Shown here: positions 3,784 to 6,411 of the stretch, piece by piece
Numbering within the stretch: position 1 is the stretch's first letter
Layout of the letters: each line of letters starts with the position of its first letter
NCBI GenBank assembly: GCA_031394045.1
Contig: JANMWN010000319.1
Span: forward strand, 1-6,411
DNA length: 6,411 bases
Direction: 5' to 3'
Source: JANYIP01 sp031394045
GTDB lineage: Bacteria > Actinomycetota > Actinomycetes > Prado026
The notes under the pieces: generated by a model
The model's input: only the letters and a program-made list of their open reading frames with translations
What the model was told of the DNA's origin: nothing
The model's database searches: none
Made by a program: the position numbers and the translations under genes

Positions 3784-6411
3784 GTTGATGACGCGTACGC
3801 GGTGGTTGTTGCGGTCGACGACCCAGATGTTGCCCTGGGCGTCGATCGCGGAGGCGGCCGGACGCTGCCAGGTCGAGAAGACCGGCGGCCCACCGTCGCC
3901 GAGGTACCCGAACTGCCCGGTCCCGGCCAGCGTCGTGATGATCCCGTCCTGCACCAGGCGCAGCCGGGTGTTGTTGACTTCGCTGATCAGCAGGCTGCCG
4001 ATCGGGGTCAGCTCGACGTAGCAGGGCTTGTGCAGGCCGGCCTCGTCAGCGGGTCCACCGTCACCGTTCGCGGTGGCCACGCCGATGCCCGCGAAGGTGT
4101 CGATGATGCCGGTCGGGTCGATGATGCGGACCCGCTCGTTGTCGTAGTCGGCGATGAAGATGTTGCCAGACGCGTCGACCGCGACGCTGTACGGGTTGTT
4201 CAGCCGCGCCGTGGTGGCCGCGATCTGGTCACCGTTGTAGCCCGCGGTGCCGGTGCCGGCGATGGTCGAGATGACCCCGGCCGGCGTGATCTTGCGGATC
4301 CGCTGGTTGGCCTTGTCGGCGATGTACAGCGTGCCGTCCGGAGCGGGGAAGACGTCGTACGGCGTCTTGAGCTTGGCCAGCGTGGCCTGGCCACCGTCGC
4401 CGGAGAATCCGGCGGTGCCGGTGCCAGCGACGGTGGTGATGATGCCGGCCGGGCTCACCTTGCGGACCCGGTTGTTGGCGGAGTCCGCGATGAACAGGTT
4501 GCCGGCCGCGTCGAAGGAGATGCGTGCGGGGCCGGAGAGCCGGGCCGTCGTGGCGGCGATGTTGTCGCCGTTGTAGCCGGCCGTCCCGGTACCCGCCACC
4601 GTGGTGACGATCCCGGCGGCGCTCACCTTGAGGACGCGCTGGTTGCTGAGGTCGGCGACGTAGACCTCGTTCGTCAGCGGGTTGATCGCGATGCCCCACG
4701 GCTGGTTGAGGCCGATGGCGGTCGAGACGCGGCCGTCACCGGGGTACGCGGTCGAGCTGGACCCGATCGCGGTCCAGAGCATGTTGCCGCCGCAACCGGT
4801 GGACCCGTACGCCACTGCCCGGTCGAACAGCGCGAACTCCTGGGTGGAGAAGCCGCTGGAGTTGGTGGCGTTGAGGTAGAGCCGGCACTCGGGCGCCGCG
4901 GTGCCGTCCCACATGATCGCGCCCTGCTGGTAGACGAACTCCAGCGACTGGCCGGCCACGATGTCCTGGATCGAGGTGGCGTTCGCCCCGGGGGTCGCCC
5001 AGTAGCCGACCTTGGTGACCTTGTTGACCGTCTGGGTGCCGTTCAGCGCTGCGGACAGCGGGTGCATCGGCGTAGCCATGGTCGCGGTCGTGACGTTGCC
5101 GTTGCCCTGCCCGACCGTGTCAGCCATCCCCATCGAGGTCAGCGCGTTGTTGCGCTCGATGAGCACCGGGCTGGCGATGGTCTTCAGCGCGGTGATCTTC
5201 GTGGGTACGGCCGAGCCGGCTACCACGACCAGGCCCTGGTTTATCGTGTCGGCCGGGGTCACCGCGTCGTCGTCGATCGTGGTCACGTGGTAATTCGCCG
5301 TCAGGCGCGTGACCTGGGCGGCCTCGGAGTTCGTCAGCTTGGCGGCGTTGCCCACGACGTACAGCAGGGGCGTACCGCTGGGCGGCGGCAGGATCGTGAT
5401 GCTGGCTGCCCCGTTGGACTTCACCGTGCCGATCGCGGTCGTCGCCGTGGCCGTGAACGCGAACGACGGCACCGAGCCGACCGATCCGCTCACTGGGAGG
5501 TACAGGTGGCAGGACACGATCTTGTCCGGCTGGATCGTGACCGGCAGGTTGCACGAGGACGACAGGTCGCCGTACTGCGGGCTGGTCAGCGCCGTGACGG
5601 TGACCGGGTTGCGGGTGTCGAGGTTGAGGAAGCTGGCGCCGTACTCGACGGTGCCGGTCGGGTACGTCACGGTCCACGGACCCGACGACAGCCGCAGCCG
5701 GAAGGTCGGCTCGCTGGCCTCGACCTGGATGTCCGAGGTGTCGGTGTCGGTCACCGTCGTGGCGCCGTCGTTCGCCGAGGCCGTCACAGTGGCGGAGATG
5801 TCGGCCAGCGCGACGCCGTTGGTCTGGTCGGTGGCCGTGCAGGTGTACGTGCCGTAGGCCGGGATCGTCCGCGGCAGCGAGCAGCTGCCCACACCGTTCA
5901 GGTTGCCGAGCCGGTCGTCGACCAGCGACGTCAGCGTCAGCGAGCGGTCGCCGTAGGTGTTCTGCACCCCGAACGAGAACGTCACCGGCTGGCCGGGCGC
6001 GAACACCCAGGGGGTCGACGTCAGCTTGCGCACCTCGACGCCAGGGGTCGGTGTCGGGAAGAACGCGAGGCGGCCGTGAGCCACGCCGCCGAAGGCGTCT
6101 CCGTCCGAGCCGACGAACAGCCCGGCCGGCTCCGACTCGACCACCTTGACGCCGAGGAAGCCGCCGGCGTTGGGGATCCAGTTGAGGGTCCCGCCGGTGG
6201 CCGGGTCGAGAGCCATCAGCTGGAACCGCTTCTGGGTCAGCGTCTCGGTGTTGGTGTAGCGGAAATGACCGCCGATGTAGATGGCGTCCCCGGTCGAGGC
6301 GACGGCCTCGATGGTGTCACCGATCTTCGTGCTCCACAGCGGGCGTACGTCCGGGCCGGGCGCGGCCATCGGGAACGCGTTGACGGTGTCGCACGCGGGG
6401 TAGTAGATGTG
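3775..6411 (-). CDS. Large multidomain NHL-repeat / beta-propeller protein (5' end outside window)
   Basis: The frame runs open from the right edge to TGA 3777-3775, giving 878 visible residues. Fourteen codons precede the first in-window ATG (6369), and a propeller-like domain runs through it, so I treat it as internal. In order, counting from the first visible residue: a delta-60/PQQ-like propeller remnant (about 20-119, AIYIGGHF, GLFVGSD); two tandem beta-sandwich domains (about 125-231 and 235-343), each with a Cys pair 14 residues apart (177/191, 287/301); a flavodoxin- or glutamine-amidotransferase-like alpha/beta domain (about 347-542, starting LLYVVGNAAKLT); and a C-terminal NHL propeller (543-878). 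The composition (rich in Thr, Ser, Gly, Ala, Val; paired Cys; no membrane segment in view) suggests a secreted protein. There is no LPXTG-type sorting signal or C-terminal helix. Binding or scaffolding is plausible, but the function is not known. It is convergent with ilvC. Confidence 0.93.
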   Translation of the reverse strand, partial: HIYYPACDTVNAFPMAAPGPDVRPLWSTKIGDTIEAVASTGDAIYIGGHFRYTNTETLTQKRFQLMALDPATGGTLNWIPNAGGFLGVKVVESEPAGLFVGSDGDAFGGVAHGRLAFFPTPTPGVEVRKLTSTPWVFAPGQPVTFSFGVQNTYGDRSLTLTSLVDDRLGNLNGVGSCSLPRTIPAYGTYTCTATDQTNGVALADISATVTASANDGATTVTDTDTSDIQVEASEPTFRLRLSSGPWTVTYPTGTVEYGASFLNLDTRNPVTVTALTSPQYGDLSSSCNLPVTIQPDKIVSCHLYLPVSGSVGSVPSFAFTATATTAIGTVKSNGAASITILPPPSGTPLLYVVGNAAKLTNSEAAQVTRLTANYHVTTIDDDAVTPADTINQGLVVVAGSAVPTKITALKTIASPVLIERNNALTSMGMADTVGQGNGNVTTATMATPMHPLSAALNGTQTVNKVTKVGYWATPGANATSIQDIVAGQSLEFVYQQGAIMWDGTAAPECRLYLNATNSSGFSTQEFALFDRAVAYGSTGCGGNMLWTAIGSSSTAYPGDGRVSTAIGLNQPWGIAINPLTNEVYVADLSNQRVLKVSAAGIVTTVAGTGTAGYNGDNIAATTARLSGPARISFDAAGNLFIADSANNRVRKVSPAGIITTVAGTGTAGFSGDGGQATLAKLKTPYDVFPAPDGTLYIADKANQRIRKITPAGVISTIAGTGTAGYNGDQIAATTARLNNPYSVAVDASGNIFIADYDNERVRIIDPTGIIDTFAGIGVATANGDGGPADEAGLHKPCYVELTPIGSLLISEVNNTRLRLVQDGIITTLAGTGQFGYLGDGGPPVFSTWQRPAASAIDAQGNIWVVDRNNHRVRVINAG
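3778..4785 (-). repeat. Six NHL blades, about 56 residues (168 bases) each
   Basis: Tandem protein repeats begin at about 4710, 4539, 4371, 4203, 4035 and 3870, reading leftward. Each has the core pattern Leu-x-x-Pro, a hydrophobic strand, Asp-x-x-Gly-Asn-hydrophobic-Ile-Ala-Asp, Asn-x-Arg-hydrophobic-Arg, then AGTG-x-x-G-x-x-GDGG. The sixth is cut short after NHRVRVINAG. The segment before the first blade (4785-4711, TAIGSSSTAYPGDGR) carries the missing last strand, so the ring is probably closed by pairing the two ends, as in other six-bladed NHL propellers. Confidence 0.85.

Noticed and set aside
4036..4785. DNA tandem repeats as a recombination or phase-variation element
   Set aside because: The 168-base periodicity is at protein level. 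Blades differ at many synonymous sites, so this is an NHL propeller and not a recent DNA repeat array.
6367..6369. ATG at 6369 (minus strand) as the true start of the NHL-repeat protein
   Set aside because: The frame continues without a stop to the window edge, and the start would fall inside a propeller-like domain with no signal peptide, so the gene almost certainly begins outside.

Overview
This window most likely comes from the chromosome of a high-GC actinobacterium, perhaps one of the Nocardioides-like Propionibacteriales. The reasons are the strong G/C preference at third codon positions, the sequence style of IlvB, IlvN and IlvC, a GTG-started leader peptide and GTG-started ilvC, and a large secreted-type NHL/beta-propeller protein. 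The lineage is inferred from composition and protein character, not from a database search.

Layout. (1) Positions 1-108 hold the last 35 codons of a + strand gene that begins outside the window. (2) Positions 109-326 are the control region of the next operon. They contain a near-perfect inverted repeat, a plausible promoter, a 13-codon leader peptide with five consecutive Ile/Val/Leu codons, and a set of mutually exclusive RNA hairpins ending in a T-tract terminator. This is a classic ribosome-mediated attenuator. (3) Positions 327-3759 are the branched-chain amino acid operon ilvB-ilvN-ilvC, with each gene preceded by a good ribosome binding site. (4) A 15-base gap separates ilvC from a convergent minus-strand gene. 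Its only notable content is a hairpin that spans both stop codons. (5) Positions 3775-6411 hold the 3' part (878 visible codons) of a very large multidomain protein whose 5' end lies beyond the window. It ends in a six-bladed NHL propeller.

How the genes work together. IlvB (catalytic) and IlvN (regulatory) form acetohydroxyacid synthase, which makes 2-acetolactate and 2-aceto-2-hydroxybutyrate. IlvC isomerises and reduces these to the dihydroxy acids of the valine/leucine and isoleucine pathways. The pathway would be controlled twice: by transcription attenuation in response to charged Ile/Val/Leu tRNAs, and by allosteric feedback through the ACT domain of IlvN. The convergent NHL protein has no visible functional link to the operon.

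I see no mobile element, CRISPR array, tRNA or rRNA gene, and no evidence of an entirely new system. The points most worth a second look are the attenuator and its possibly leaderless leader peptide, the structured 94-base ilvB-ilvN gap, the proline in the IlvC cofactor loop, and the domain architecture of the NHL protein.
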